A stretch of DNA of 64,000 nucleotides. Origin: Anaspis maculata. Its lineage: Eukaryota; Arthropoda; Insecta; Coleoptera; Scraptiidae. The stretch spans positions 32,421,681-32,485,680 of the forward strand of contig OX421965.1 in NCBI GenBank assembly GCA_949128115.1. The letters run 5' to 3'. The stretch's first letter is position 1. Each line of letters starts with the position of its first letter. Position numbers and translations under genes: made by a program. Shown here one piece after another: positions 21,407-32,172 of this stretch. The notes beneath the pieces are model-generated. The model did no database searches. It was not told where the DNA came from and saw only the letters and a program-made list of their open reading frames with translations.

Positions 21407-22956
21407 AAAAAACTACTCCTGTAAGATTTTGATTGGAAACTCCATTCTTAAAATAATGCTTGAATAATGCTAGCTCGTCGTATCTACCAGGACCGCTTCC
21501 AGGATCGTCGCGTCGCCTGCCCGACGGACGAACTTTCGAAAAATTAGTGAGAGATCTCCGTGAAGTTGGACAATTTACGCCAAGCGACCACAATCGAGGG
21601 CCTAATCGAGATCTTAATAGGGAAAATTAAATTTTGGAAGCGATAGAAAATCGGCCGGAAACGAGCATTCGAAGGGTTGCAGCTCAGTTCGACATATCCA
21701 AATCAACGGTGGGCCGAATTCTTCGCCGCTAACGTTTGCATCCCTATCATGTCCAGCGTGTTCAAGCATTGCTGCCAGAAGATCAACCAAGGAGAGTGGC
21801 TTATTGTCAGTAGCTACTGCACCAGATTGCTGAAGAACCAGATTTCCTCAAGTTTATACTATTCAGCGATGAAGCCGGATTTACACCTGAAGGCGTCTTC
21901 AACAAGCACAACACACATGTTTGGTCTGCCGAAAATCCTCATGCAGTACGGCCAAGTCATTTTCAGCAAAGATTTTTTTTTAATGTATGGGCGGGAATTG
22001 TCGGTGATCAACTGATTGGCCCTCATATTCTACCAGACAGGTTGAATTTATTTATGTTTATGTTTATGATGCACCATAGCTTGTTTTCTCTTTCTGACTG
22101 CCATGTAACTGAATGTATGAATGCTGTTGACTATCTGGACTTTTTGGACAATGAGTTGTTCAACTTACTGGAAGATGTGCCTCTAGCCACCTTAAGAAGA
22201 ATGTGGTTCATGCAGGACGGAGCTCCGGCCCATCACGGCCTTGTTGTGAGAAATTGGTTGAACAATGAATTTCCCAATCGATGGATCGGCAGAAGTGGTC
22301 CAGTACCGTGGCCCGCGCGTTCTCCAGATCTTGACTCCTGTGATTTCTATCTGTGGGGTCATATAAAAGATCTCGTGTATGCCACTCCTGTCGATACAAT
22401 TGAAGATCTCACGGCACGTGTGAAAGAGGCTGCCGCGTCAATTCGAGACAACGAACATAATATCAAGGAAAATGTAAGGAGATTTATGGAAAAAAGAGCA
22501 CGCGGTTACCTAGAGCACCAGGGTGCACAGTTCGAACAATTTCTTTGAATAATTTTTTTTTTCTTCTCTGACTTTGCAATGTTTCAATAATAAAGTAAAA
22601 TGGATTCTTTCGTTCGCCTCACAGACAGCACGGTGGAGCGGAGTTGGCAGCCAGTGCAATTCGCACCAAGCAAACGAACGGACCATCATGAACAGACCTT
22701 ATGATGGTAGCTTGTCTATGAAAGTAGTAGGTATGACAGTGACAGTCAGAGGTGACAGTTACCTGCTGGTGCACGGTGTCCTTAGTAACTAAAAAGGTAC
22801 ATCTATACTGATTAGCCGGCTCGGTCGGGGCGGATAAGAGGGTTTTCAAATAGAACTTCAAGTTGCTCGAGAAAAAAATTCAACGTTTTTTTGCCTTATT
22901 TGCACTTCCAGGATACCGCTGGTTTTTTTTTGTGCATAAAAACCTGGAACACCCTG
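21407..22956 (+). mobile_element. 5'-truncated, decayed Tc1/mariner-type element
   Basis: The segment holds a broken transposase gene (21467-22548), an AATAAA-like signal near 22590 and a right terminus ending ACACCCTG followed by TA (22957-22958). Read outward, that end is CAGGGTGTTCCAGGTTTTTA, a typical mariner-like inverted terminus with a TA target. I find no matching left end: the left side is replaced by the foldback ending at 21406. The copy is certainly inactive. Confidence 0.75.
21467..22548 (+). pseudogene. Tc1/mariner-superfamily transposase, broken
   Basis: The frame beginning about 21520 reads through conserved blocks of an insect Tc1/mariner-type (DDE_3) transposase. An N-terminal helix-turn-helix-like part includes NRPETSIRRVAAQFDISKST. 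Then come FSDEAGF (first Asp codon 21868), FMQDGAPAHH (second Asp codon 22216), and RSPDLDSCDFYLWG (third Asp codon 22327, 36 residues after the second by my count). The C-terminal part ends at the stop after EQFL at 22548. Damage: stops at 21628, 21730 and 21811; a frame change near 21473-21520, since the upstream piece with ARRIYQDRFQDRR is in another frame; a missing N-terminus; and an apparent 75-bp in-frame insertion at 22048-22122 flanked by TGAAT on both sides. All three catalytic Asp codons remain. The role would have been cut-and-paste DNA transposition at TA sites. Confidence 0.85.
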
Positions 22957-23488
22957 TATTTCCGTTGTTTCAAACGATTTTAGTCAACTACTTGGAGAAA
23001 AATAATGAGTACAAAAAAGCAACTTCTGAATCTGTATTGAATTTTTGTTTTGTATACATCAGGGTGTATCATAAACTTCAAAAATTCAGTTTTCCGAAAA
23101 AACTAGGAGCAACAGAATTCTATCAAAACGAATTGTGTTTCATAGTTTTATTGTGCTCTACATAGATTATGGGACCAATGTGGCTGTCTCCAGGTACTTC
23201 CAGAAAAAAATATTTTTCGGGATTTCAGGATCCATGACTCGCCTTGTATACAAAACAAAAATTCATTGCAGATTCAGTGGTTGATTTTTTGTACTCATTT
23301 TTTTTTCCATAAACAGTTTACTGAAATCTTTTGAAAGAACGGAAATAGAAGCGATCGAAGGACCAGCATTTGTCCCTCCATAACTTCAAAATTAAAAGAC
23401 AGAATTTTTTCAAAAACTTCCCAGCACTCCACTTTACCTCCATATTATGCACCGTTGAGATGGTCCTACACTTTTGAATCACCCTGTA
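22957..23488. mobile_element. Left-truncated foldback with CAGGGTGATTC right end
   Basis: The stretch TATTTCCGTTGTTTCAAACG at 22957 pairs with the complement of the CTTTTGAAAGAACGGAAATAGA region (about 23329-23350). Inside, AATGAGTACAAAAAA and GAATCTG...TTTTTGTTTTGTATAC match between 23003-23056 and 23246-23305. The right arm continues to a CAGGGTGATTCAAAAG terminus (ending 23486, then TA), but its left counterpart is absent because the mariner end lies there. A smaller inner element (about 23056-23252) has its own GGGTGTATCAT / ATGACTCGCC ends, so the block is nested. Confidence 0.7.
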
Positions 23489-23910
23489 TACGCTTTCCAA
23501 AAATGTAAATATTTCTGCGGCTTGTGTTCTTAAAACGGGATCTTGCTAAAGTCAGGCAGGTCTCTTTTGCACTCCTGTCATCCCCCCCCCTCCCATTGTC
23601 ACCCTATATATCCTACATAAGATCAACAATCAAGTGACAGAAGATATTTTGTAGTCGAAAGATTACTCTTTCAAGCGCCAATTTTTTTTTAAATCTGGGA
23701 ATTCTTTCTCGCGATATCCCCATTTTAACCAAGGTAGAATTTCGGGGTGGTTCCCTTTAATTTTTGCCTAGTTTATTTTGAATCCGCACCTGTTTCATTT
23801 GAGGACGACCGGTCTACTACCTATACCTAGAACAATTTTCGAAAACAAAATATGTAATACATCTCGTAGTTTCGTCCAATTGTAAGAAAAAAATTCCAGC
23901 AGCTTGGCAT

Positions 23911-23992
23911 TCAAATCCGGCAAACTATCGAACGGCTCCTCCGCCAATTGCACGATTTGGTGGCTTACCTCCTATAGGAGTCTCCGGGTTTG
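23911..23992 (+). repeat. Short dispersed repeat, shared with 43812
   Basis: CAAACTATCGAACGGCTCCT followed by CCGCCAATTG and a GGAGTCTCC box recurs at 43812-43895 with small changes (CAAACTATCGAACGGTTCCT, CCGCCAATTG, GGAGTCTCC). The family is unknown. Confidence 0.55.
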
Positions 23993-24235
23993 TGGCTTAG
24001 CCCCCAGTCAGAGTCACCAGCTGATGACGTGATAATTTTCCGTATCTTTCAAATATTTCAACTTATGGAGGTTGTTTTCTCGCTATCCGAATCTTGTCTA
24101 TTTTGGCTCGACATCTATTATGTTTAAGGGCGATCGAACAACTATACACAATTTTTAACAACAAATATTCATGTCTCCAATATTTACTAATGCATTAACC
24201 TTTCAACTTCCTCACTCTAGTCTCGTGTCATACCA

Positions 24236-24344
24236 TGTGATCGAATTAATTCTTAGTTTAGGCAGGTTAGCGAAACGCAGATTCGCACCTGTGAATTTCA
24301 CTAGACCACAGCCTGCCTGAATTAAGAGTTAATTCAATCACACA
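24236..24344. repeat. Inverted repeat ~109 bp (MITE-like)
   Basis: The left arm TGTGATCGAATTAATTCTTA followed by GTTTAGGCAGG pairs with CCTGCCTGAATTAAGAGTTA followed by ATTCAATCACA on the right. Arms are about 33 bp and the spacer about 41 bp. No flanking duplication could be assigned. Confidence 0.65.
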
Positions 24345-24395
24345 ACAGATATTTTCTGATTTTCTACCAGGGCAGGATTTTGCAGAGGCTTTAAG

Positions 24396-24523
24396 ATAAT
24401 GGGTGTTTTTTTTTTAATCTGGCGTCAAGCATGCTGTGCTCCGGCCGAATGAGGCTCTTTTAGGCTGGAGCTCAGCATACTTGATGCCAGATTTGAAAAA
24501 AAAAGTTGAACCAACACATTATA
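24396..24523. repeat. Hairpin MITE-like repeat ~128 bp
   Basis: AATCTGGCGTCAAGCATGCT followed by GTGCTCCGGCC pairs with GGCTGGAGCTCAGCATACTT followed by GATGCCAGATT. Outside these, a T-run and A-run and an outer ATAATGGGTG / CAACACATTAT pair extend the stem to nearly the whole length. A transcript would form one long hairpin with a loop of about 16 bases. Confidence 0.7.
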
Positions 24524-24559
24524 AGCAAACTGTTGTTTGCCTCATTTTCCAGGGTTCCT

Positions 24560-24876
24560 TTTTTTTCGCGGTGAGCGGGTATTCGTGTAGTCACTGGCAG
24601 TACCTCCTTAGCGCCGTCTTAGTAGGCTAAGAGCGACGCCGGGTGATTCCCACACCACCCACCATTTTATGGACGCATCAACAGCCAGGTTATTAGCACC
24701 CTTTTTTCAGTGTCCTTCTCGTTTCACAGTTTTTCCCTTGACGTGACTGCACGGTGGTACACGTCAAGGTACTAAAGAGCGCATGAAAATTTTCACCTGG
24801 CCCAGGCTGGATTCGAACCCACGATCCCTGGAATTGCTTCCAAAGACGGAGTCCGCCGCGCTACCGGCCGGGTTAG
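24560..24876 (-). repeat. tRNA-derived SINE, minus strand
   Basis: On the minus strand the head (about 24795-24876) reads like a tRNA. It has GGTAGCGCGGCGGACTCCG (A-box region), a loop and variable part, then a perfect B box GGTTCGAATCC (24809-24819), with GGCC...GGCC pairing at the ends. About 230 bp of non-tRNA body follows, containing TGACGTGTACCACC and ending near ACGAATACCCGCTCACCGCG. No poly-A tail or duplication could be assigned with confidence. Confidence 0.75.
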
Positions 24877-25354
24877 TTCCTTATTCTGTGGTTCATCTTT
24901 TGAATGAAAATACTAGCTATTATAGCAAGTTTAGTGCGTCCATGCAAGTTTTCTGTGAATTAGTGTTTTGGATACTGGATGGTTCGGCGTGGCAGTACCT
25001 ATTTGAAGTAGTTTTTGTGCAACGTTTTATTTAACATGTTTTGGATTCGCTGGAAGCCCTCGTCCAGGTCCGCATATCCGCATCAAGTCCTCAAGTCAAG
25101 CTGGGGCATGCAGTGGGAACCTTCAGAAGATGATTTGCTGCTTCCAGCTTCCATTATCTTTGCATCTTCGACCCTGCTTCTGAGAATTGGATCATCTCAA
25201 AAGTGTTCTTCTCGACCAGAACAATTTAGTGAACCTCATTGTTGCGTCCGTTACAGAATAATTTTATTTGTATACATTTTCTTCATAAATGTTCAATTTT
25301 TACCAATTTCTGGTTTTCTGAGCCATCCACAAAACGGGACAAAGGTGTGGTAGA

Positions 25355-25515
25355 GGCATTTTTGCTCCACTTCGTTTTCTCAAGGAGTTGCTAAGAAGAA
25401 CTTCCTCAGCAACTCCTCGCACAAACGGAGCAAGAAGAAAATGCTCATATCAAAATTTGGAATCGAACCTTCAATTCCAAACGGAATATCTAGTAGGCAC
25501 TTTTCTGATTAGTGT
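25355..25515 (-). repeat. Possible tRNA-like repeat with hairpin tail
   Basis: On the minus strand a B-box-like GGTTCGATTCC lies about 50 bases after a diverged head. The A box is poor. The adjoining segment (25355-25444) is an inverted repeat: GGCATTTTTGCTCC and GGAGTTGCTAAG pair with CTCAGCAACTCC and GGAGCAAGAAGAAAATGC. It may be an old SINE or a MITE that happens to carry a B-box-like sequence. Confidence 0.4.
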
Positions 25516-26218
25516 CCCTCCGTTACGCGGGTAGAGCTGAATACAGCATTAGTTTCGAGGCCAAGTTGCCGATCTAGGTAAGCGCAGCGTTTTGACATTT
25601 CTTGTCTATGGACATATCCAACAGCAAATAATGACATATCTGGCCGTGTAAATATGGCAGCAAATAGAAGGGAACCAACCAGCGCACCAGCTCAGGAAAA
25701 GGTATGTCATTCTCCTTCTTTATTAAGTCGTTGTCAGGCTTATACAGTTTTTCACCTGTAGCAATTGAGACTTTCACAGTTTTCAGTTCCTGCTGCCCAA
25801 ATTAGTATAAAAGCGATTTTCATTGGAGGTGCAGGCAATGTTCCAGTCGTAATTGAGACACTTCCCTGTACCTTCCCTGCTGTAAACTTTTTTTATTATT
25901 AAAATTCAGATTATTTCATTTCGCTAATAAATATCAAATGATGAAAATCATTTTTGGTAGGTATCTCAATTTTGAGAACAGAAAATTCAAATGTAACTTG
26001 CGTCTTCCTTGAAAATAAATTTATGGACGATGCCATTGATTCTTCAAAAATTTTGAAACTGCTGACAAATATTTTATTTTGAAAGAAATAATTTCATAAA
26101 TTTCTCGTCAAGGAAGTTGCATGTCAAATTTTAATTTTTTTTTTCAGGATAAAGGTATACCAAAAGTGCTACCCGATGATCCACTTTTTCGGATGTATCA
26201 GAATCCCCTGGAAAGTAA
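25516..26218. other. No gene seen
   Basis: AT-rich sequence with no supported coding or repeat feature up to the next foldback. Confidence 0.4.
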
Positions 26219-27230
26219 TACAGGGTGATTTTTTTTTGTAGACCCACCCTAGATTTCTCACTGCCAAATTTTTTACCAGGAAAACGCTAGAACAGGTGGA
26301 TTTTTATCTTGAGGGGGACATCTAGGACACACATTGTCAAATTTTCATCTTCAACCTCTTCGTCCCCACCCTACCCTACTTTAGAATTTCAAATAGTACT
26401 ACCCATGTTATGATACATCAAATTGAAGGTAATGAAATTCTCTTCCCGTCCAATATACCTTGAAATCTATTAAACCACCCCAAACCCTCCTCAACATTTT
26501 TTCATTGTCAAATTAAGAGAAGTTTTCCCCCTATTAGCTGACGATCCTTGAGAAATGGATTCTCCAGCAAGAACAGGTCGGTATTCATTTCGAAGGAGAC
26601 ATCTAAGAGACGTATTGATTGCCAATTTTTCGTCTTCAACCCCTTCGTCTCCCAAATTAGAGAATTTCTGAAAAGGGTTAGCGGGAGGTTGAGAAAACTT
26701 GAAGTTATTTGTTACAGAAAGAGAATTTTATTACCTTCAGTCTGATGTTTCACAAGGTAGATGTTGCTATTTGAAATTTTACAGTAGAGTAGGGTAAAGG
26801 CGAAGGGATCAAAGATGAAAATCTGGCGATATGTGTCTTAGATGCCTCCTTCGAAATAAAAATCGACCTGTTTTTGCTGGAGAATCTATTTTCCCAGAAT
26901 CGAGAGTTAATAGAGAAAAAGCAATCTTTTGATTATTAACAAGAGAATTTTGAGAAGGGTTGAGGTGTGATATGAAAAAAATTAAAATATGTTGACAGGA
27001 AAACAATTTTATTACCTTCAATTTGATATATCACAACATAGGCAGTGCTAATCGAAATTTTTAAGTCAGGTAGGGTGGGGGCGTATAGAGATTGAAGATG
27101 AAAATTTGACAATGTGTGTCTCCTAGATGTCCCCCTCAAAATAAAAATCAACCTGTTTCGGCGTTTTCCTGGAAAAACTTTTGGCGGCGAAAAATCTGGT
27201 TGTGGGTCCTTTTCACAAAATCACCCTGTA
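26219..27230. mobile_element. TA-CAGGGTG foldback, ~1.0 kb (family I)
   Basis: The ends are TA-CAGGGTGATTTTTTTTTG at the left and AATCACCCTG-TA at the right. Arms run to a centre near 26720. Paired blocks include GGACATCTAGGACACACATT with its complement near 27110-27130, and GATTCTCCAGCAAGAACAGG with its complement near 26873-26885. Each arm carries two diverged direct copies of the same unit: AACAGGTGGATTTTTATC with GGGGGACATCTA outside, and AACAGGTCGGTATTCATTTC with GGAGACATCTA inside. Homologous blocks (GGGGGACAT, TTCAACCCCCTC, a TGATGTATCACAA box) occur in the element at 36971-38051. No transposase is present. Confidence 0.85.
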
Positions 27231-28760
27231 TAAACGCCAGCAATTCATTTTTCAAGTGATATTGCGATGGCACTACTGAAATTTCTTTTTTAGTTGAATT
27301 TACTTTTGGAACTCTATGTTTTGGATAATATTCTTGGCAATTTTGAAAGTTCATCTGATGATTTGTCAATACCCCAACCTTGAAGTTATGCCGTTTTAAA
27401 CAATTTACCAATATGCATCCCGCTTTTTTGCCAGAAACATATGGAAATAAGTTGTTGTACATAATAACTTATGTACATGTTGTTTCAAAATAATGTGCAT
27501 CTCGCGCGGCCGTGAAATTTGAGATTTGAGTTAAAAATAATGTTTCAGTAAGCCAAATAGAGCTCATCAGCATCAAAAATGATTAATAATTTGAGAATGT
27601 TTCGCTGATAATCTTGCATGTAAAAGCTCGATTTTTCAAATGTCAAATTTCGCGGCCACCTAGATGCACATTATTTATACAAGCAACGTTTACCTACGTG
27701 GTGTACTGTAACTTTTCAATATGATTGTCTGTGTTTTGAATGGGTTGGGATAGCAAAAACCGAATGATGCCTCGACTTATAAAGGCTGGTGTTTTTATCT
27801 TCAGACTTTGCAAAGAGGTGGCAAATAGACACACTTTTACTTGAGCAGAGCAGAATTAATTCATGATCTACAAGATTCCATTGAAATTTTTCCGCGGAGA
27901 TTTATTGTCATGCATCTACGATTACCATTGATGGAATGGAAACTGTTCAGTTATTTCCAAATTGTTTTATAGGAAACGAAAAATGATCTTAAAAAAAAAT
28001 TAGATACCCAATAATAATAATAATAATATTTAGGTGGTCAGAATAAAAAAAAACTATAGAAGGCAGTGAAGGCACATATTATCAATGGGTAACTATAATG
28101 CAATTTTATGCATAGACTGGTCCAATTCCTCCATACCACGAGAAATACCTGCGGTCGACAACCTTGCTGCTGTCTCCCAAAATAATGGCCTTTGTTAATG
28201 AAAACAATGATAAATTAATTGTTAAAATTCTTTTCACGCCGTCTAAATCTGCCCATAAATATTTAGCGAAAACTTTTATCACTACAGAAATGTTTTTAGA
28301 AATCAAACCGGATAAATAATTCAAACAACAATCAATTTTCTGAACTTTACATTTTTATGAAATCACCATCCAACCGGCGAAGATTTTCACGCATAAATTG
28401 ACATCTGAACTGAGCCACCCCGCAGCAACCTGCAACGCCACTCACTGAGACATTGAACCTACTTCCGAGATTTGCATAAATCGAAGATCGTATTGCACTT
28501 TTGCTATGCAACTCCATTCATCTGTGAAACTTTGTAGGTATCTGAAACAAGAGACCAATAAAGGATACCGGAACAACAATGGCTCTAGAACTGCGCAGAG
28601 CTTCCGTCTCTGTCCGGCACGCGGTCCCGGTGAGCCTTGGTTTCACTCCGATGCAAATTACAGAATACCACCTAAACCATTTCACCGGCTTGGTGGTGGT
28701 TTTAAAGAGAGAATGGCGGGAGAAAAGTTGATATTCGATTAGAAAACTCTCGGGTGTTCG
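27231..28760. other. No supported gene
   Basis: AT-rich sequence with a short AAT microsatellite near 28009-28030. The last 250 bp are more GC-balanced (CCGTCTCTGTCCGGCACGCG near 28607) and precede the candidate initiator at 28764. No coding exon is recognised. Confidence 0.35.
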
Positions 28761-28763
28761 GTG

Positions 28764-28820
28764 TCAGTTTAGTTCTTCTGTCGTGTTGGTGCTGTGTGCA
28801 TTTGTTACTTTTTTTTTGCT
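28764..28820 (+). promoter_or_regulatory. Candidate initiator and non-coding first exon
   Basis: TCAGTT at 28764-28769 matches the arthropod initiator consensus, and 55 bases on, TTTGCT|GTAAGTGTG gives a good 5' splice site at 28821. A non-coding first exon spliced to the acceptor at 49653 is conceivable, with an intron of about 21 kb. I see no TATA box, no exact downstream promoter element and no direct link to the gene, so this is inference from two short motifs. Confidence 0.2.
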
Positions 28821-29804
28821 GTAAGTGTGACTTCCTATATAACCTAACAAGGATGCTATCAAAAGGCGAAAGGAATTTTGAAAGGATCCTCCGCAACGCA
28901 CACGATCTGATCGAACTTGGTGAATGTTAAACCATTTTATTTTTTCTCTTCAACTATAGGTACTTATGTTTTGTAAACCGATGTTATTGTCGAAAGTTGC
29001 TTCTTCTTTATAGAGATTCTTGGTGTATAGAAGAAAGTAAATGGGCAGGACACTATAGAAATTAGATAACCACGCGCGGCGCGACGTTCCAGTTTTGAAA
29101 GCCTCTGGGTGGTGAAGACCTCCATCAAGGTCACCGAGATCAAAAGTATTCGTCGCTTTTACTTTACATAGGTACATACAAGCCGCGTTTACGGGGTGCC
29201 AGAGAATTAACGGAAAATTTCCGTGTTAATTAATTCAAATTCTCCGTTACATAAACTCATGTGGATGTGGATTTCACTTTTGCATTCTAAAATAATCGCG
29301 CTCATATGTATCGAAAAACATCTGGTCAAGGAACGTATATACAGAAATGCTCAAGAAAGTTAAGGAACCGGCGTGGAATGATCCTTTTTTTTTCGAGCGG
29401 CGCGGCGGGCCATCTTGAGCGAAAGTGCACGACCTTAAAAAGTGAAATTGAAGATCACGTAAACAAAGAATCGATGAAATGCGGTCCGCGATAGTAATGC
29501 TCGATTGGTACATTGCGTTTCCTGGACCTTGAAGAAGATAGCATCGGTTCTATAATAGCATCCTGATTTCTGCACGCGCGCAGCCAATCGGAGATGAGTC
29601 AGAAGCACTCAACACTGGCTGCTTAATTGCCAATTGCTCAAGAATAATTACGTTTGTATTGGCGATGCATTGCTACAGATACCTGAGCAAAAATTTTGAA
29701 TTGTAAATGATCCAGTTATCGCTACGAGTAATTTTTGCAACAGTAATAATAATCTAGGTGGATATCACTTTTTGCAACGAAGAGGGGGGTCGATCAAGGA
29801 CAAC
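28821..29804. other. No supported gene
   Basis: Mixed composition. Around 29395-29610 the sequence is relatively GC-rich and carries a CCAAT box (CGCAGCCAATCGG, 29580 region), but I cannot place an exon beside it. Confidence 0.3.
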
Positions 29805-30170
29805 CAGAAGCTTTTTATTAAGCCAAATGTGATCAGTTGACAAGTTGTCAAATGCATACGTCATCAATTTTGACGGTTTATAAGCATTTTGTTCACAGTC
29901 AAATTTTGTGACACAGGTGCAGGTACCCTACCTAGGTCAAGTTTCATGTACCGTATGTTCGTTAAAATCATTAATTAGGGCGGGCTGTGAACTTAGAAAC
30001 GTATGTCCAAAATGTATTCCATGACGACGGCTCATCATGTTGACATCAAATTTGAGTGATTATTGATGAATTCACGACATACGTTTTTACTACCATAGCC
30101 AGCCCTAATTCATGATTTCAACGAGCATACGGTACAAATCAAATCATCAAAGGCCTAATAAAAGCTTGTC
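29805..30170. repeat. Nested inverted repeat ~365 bp
   Basis: An inner pair, GTACCGTATGTTCGTTAAAA with GGGCGGGCTG at 29948 and CAGCCAGCCCTAATTCATGA with GAGCATACGGTAC ending 30135, has arms of about 40 bp. An outer pair, GAAGCTTTTTATTAAGCC (29806) and GGCCTAATAAAAGCTTGTC (30151), encloses it. The flanks also carry AAATGTGATCA and GGTCACATTTG, so the palindrome may extend to about 30247. Confidence 0.65.
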
Positions 30171-30294
30171 GACAATGGCAATAACGATAACATTGACTTT
30201 TCAATTCAGATAGGTTTTGTCGCCAATTCAATTTGGTCACATTTGAGGAATTCAAACCAGCGAAATAATTAACGGTCAAGGGTCACGTCAGGTC

Positions 30295-30728
30295 CAGTGC
30301 CGGATCTAGACTTTTCTTCAGGGGTGGCAAAATCCAATTTTGCCGCCCCCCATCGATATGCGAGAAGTAAAGGGCGGCCTGGGACCAAAGAGGCCCCAGT
30401 AGTGCCGCAGATGAAAATTGCTCTGATTTTAGAGGGACTATTTGAGCAAAATACCCCTCTTTACCCATCAATTTTTTCCAATATGAGAACATACAAATTG
30501 CTGGGTCGACTGCCTGTCACCCATGCGCGCTGCTGCGCGAATCTATTTTGAGGTGTATTATCGTTTTGAGAAATTCTATTTGAATACTTCCACAAAAAGA
30601 TGGAGAGCAAAATAATGCTTCCATCAATTTTTTTGAGTGATATGAAATTAGACCTCTATTCTTGCCGCCCCTTCATTTTGTCGCCCGGTGCATATGCCCC
30701 GGTTTGCACCCCCCTAGATCCGGCGCTG
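30295..30728. mobile_element. hAT-type MITE with 8-bp target duplication
   Basis: The left end CAGTGCCGGATCTAG and right end CTAGATCCGGCGCTG are inverted copies with one mismatch. The flanks are an exact 8-bp direct duplication, GTCAGGTC, at 30287-30294 and 30729-30736. An 8-bp duplication and CAG(T/C)G ends fit the hAT superfamily. The 434-bp body has no transposase frame, so the copy is non-autonomous. The intact duplication suggests a fairly recent insertion. Confidence 0.85.
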
Positions 30729-30736
30729 GTCAGGTC

Positions 30737-31870
30737 GTCGGGGAACACCTTATTCTAGAGTCAATTATTTCGGTGTATCGACCTGTTAGGTTGGTACTTA
30801 GCCACCAACGATTGTATGTATAGATTTGATTGACTATCAAATTCGCATTGTGTTCATTTTCCCATAGCTGCTTTACCATTCGACAACTACACATTGCCTT
30901 ATCTTACTCTTCTTTTTCAGTTAGCAAAAAATGTTTCCCCTGAACCTCGTCTGCTAGCTTTAAAATTTCAGATTCATTTTGCAATAAAAGGAATAAATTT
31001 TGATACTTATTATTGGAATAGATAATACCTGATAATGGATAAATAAGGGCCAACTTGAATAATTTGGGAGTGTCGACCTTTTATGTGAAATTGATTGGCC
31101 TTGTAATTTTCATGGTACATGGTATCCATGTTCTTTTTCAACGGATTTCTTTTTAAGTACTTGGCATCCTACAACAAAATGCCTTGTATGCATCCAAAAT
31201 TCACCGTCATTTGCAGTTGATTGCTTATTAATAATTATTTTCCACAATATTATAACATAATTTGGATTAAAGATTTTTCTGATTATGGGATTTCCACGTC
31301 AATTTTTGATATGTATATAGTTATTTATTAAACAAATGAATAATGCATTCCTACATGATCGTAGGTTGCCAAAATGAAAAAGGATACCATTATAAACAGA
31401 TATAAAAGTAAAGTATAAAATTGGGTTTTTAACAATAATATCAGTGTAAATATATAAACTTAACACATATAAACTAAGAGTATAAAGAATACACTCGAGA
31501 ATACATATGATGACGGAAAATCTTGATCGAACCCTTTAAAACCATCAAGGCTGTTTGTTTAGCTCATTTGCTACTAATTCCGAAAAAATTGCAAACATAA
31601 GAAATACAGAATTTTGAAATTGTCCCACGAGCCCCAATAAATATACCAATCACATCAATTTTGTCAATATTATATAATATTCTTTGAGATATTTTGTTGA
31701 TGGCCGATAAATCGCACATTTTTTCTTGTGGACTTCTTCTGGCTAAGTCTTCTTGACTTCAAACCAAACAATTGCATTCAAGATCTAGCACTTAGCACTT
31801 CGCTCTGCTAAGATGATATGTAAGTGGTAGTTCGGATTACAGAATACAAGAGTTTTGAAGTTCAGATTTT
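30737..31870. other. No gene seen
   Basis: Strongly AT-rich with no recognisable coding segment or repeat edge. Confidence 0.45.
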
Positions 31871-32172
31871 GAGGAGCTTGTGGTGTGGTAGTTAGCGCGT
31901 TCGACTATCACTCCAAAGGTCTTTGGTTCGATCTCCGCCGGGGACGGATTTCCGCCTCGAAAATAAGCTTCTTGGGTTAGTCGCATAGCATCGTAAAATA
32001 CGAACGATGGTGCTGGCCCCATGCAATGTTGGTGGTCGTTAAAAATCCTTACCCTGTGTTGGAGGTTCGGCAAAATTTCCGGTCAAGGAAAGCATTGTCC
32101 GGCGTCGGTGTTATGCCTCGTTGCGGAAATTGGCCGACGTTGAATGAACGAATTTATGAAGAAAAGAAATAG
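31871..32172 (+). repeat. tRNA-derived SINE, plus strand
   Basis: The head (about 31871-31945) contains TGTGGTAGTTAGCGCGTTCG, an A-box-like stretch, and about 40 bases later GGTTCGATCTC, close to a B box. About 220 bp of body follows, with GGTGCTGGCCCCATGCAATG, a GTCCGGCGTCGGTGTTATGC block and AATTGGCCGACGTTGAATGA, ending in an A-rich GAAGAAAAGAAATAGAG tail. This is the layout of a tRNA-headed SINE with pol III control boxes. The mobilising LINE is not in the window. Confidence 0.8.

Noticed and set aside
22041..22122. A small intron in the transposase
   Set aside because: CAG|GTTGAA looks like a donor, but no AG acceptor lies before the conserved region resumes. An insertion flanked by TGAAT fits better.
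22863..23165. 100-codon frame after the transposase
   Set aside because: It crosses the mariner right end and the truncated foldback, so it is not one transcription unit.
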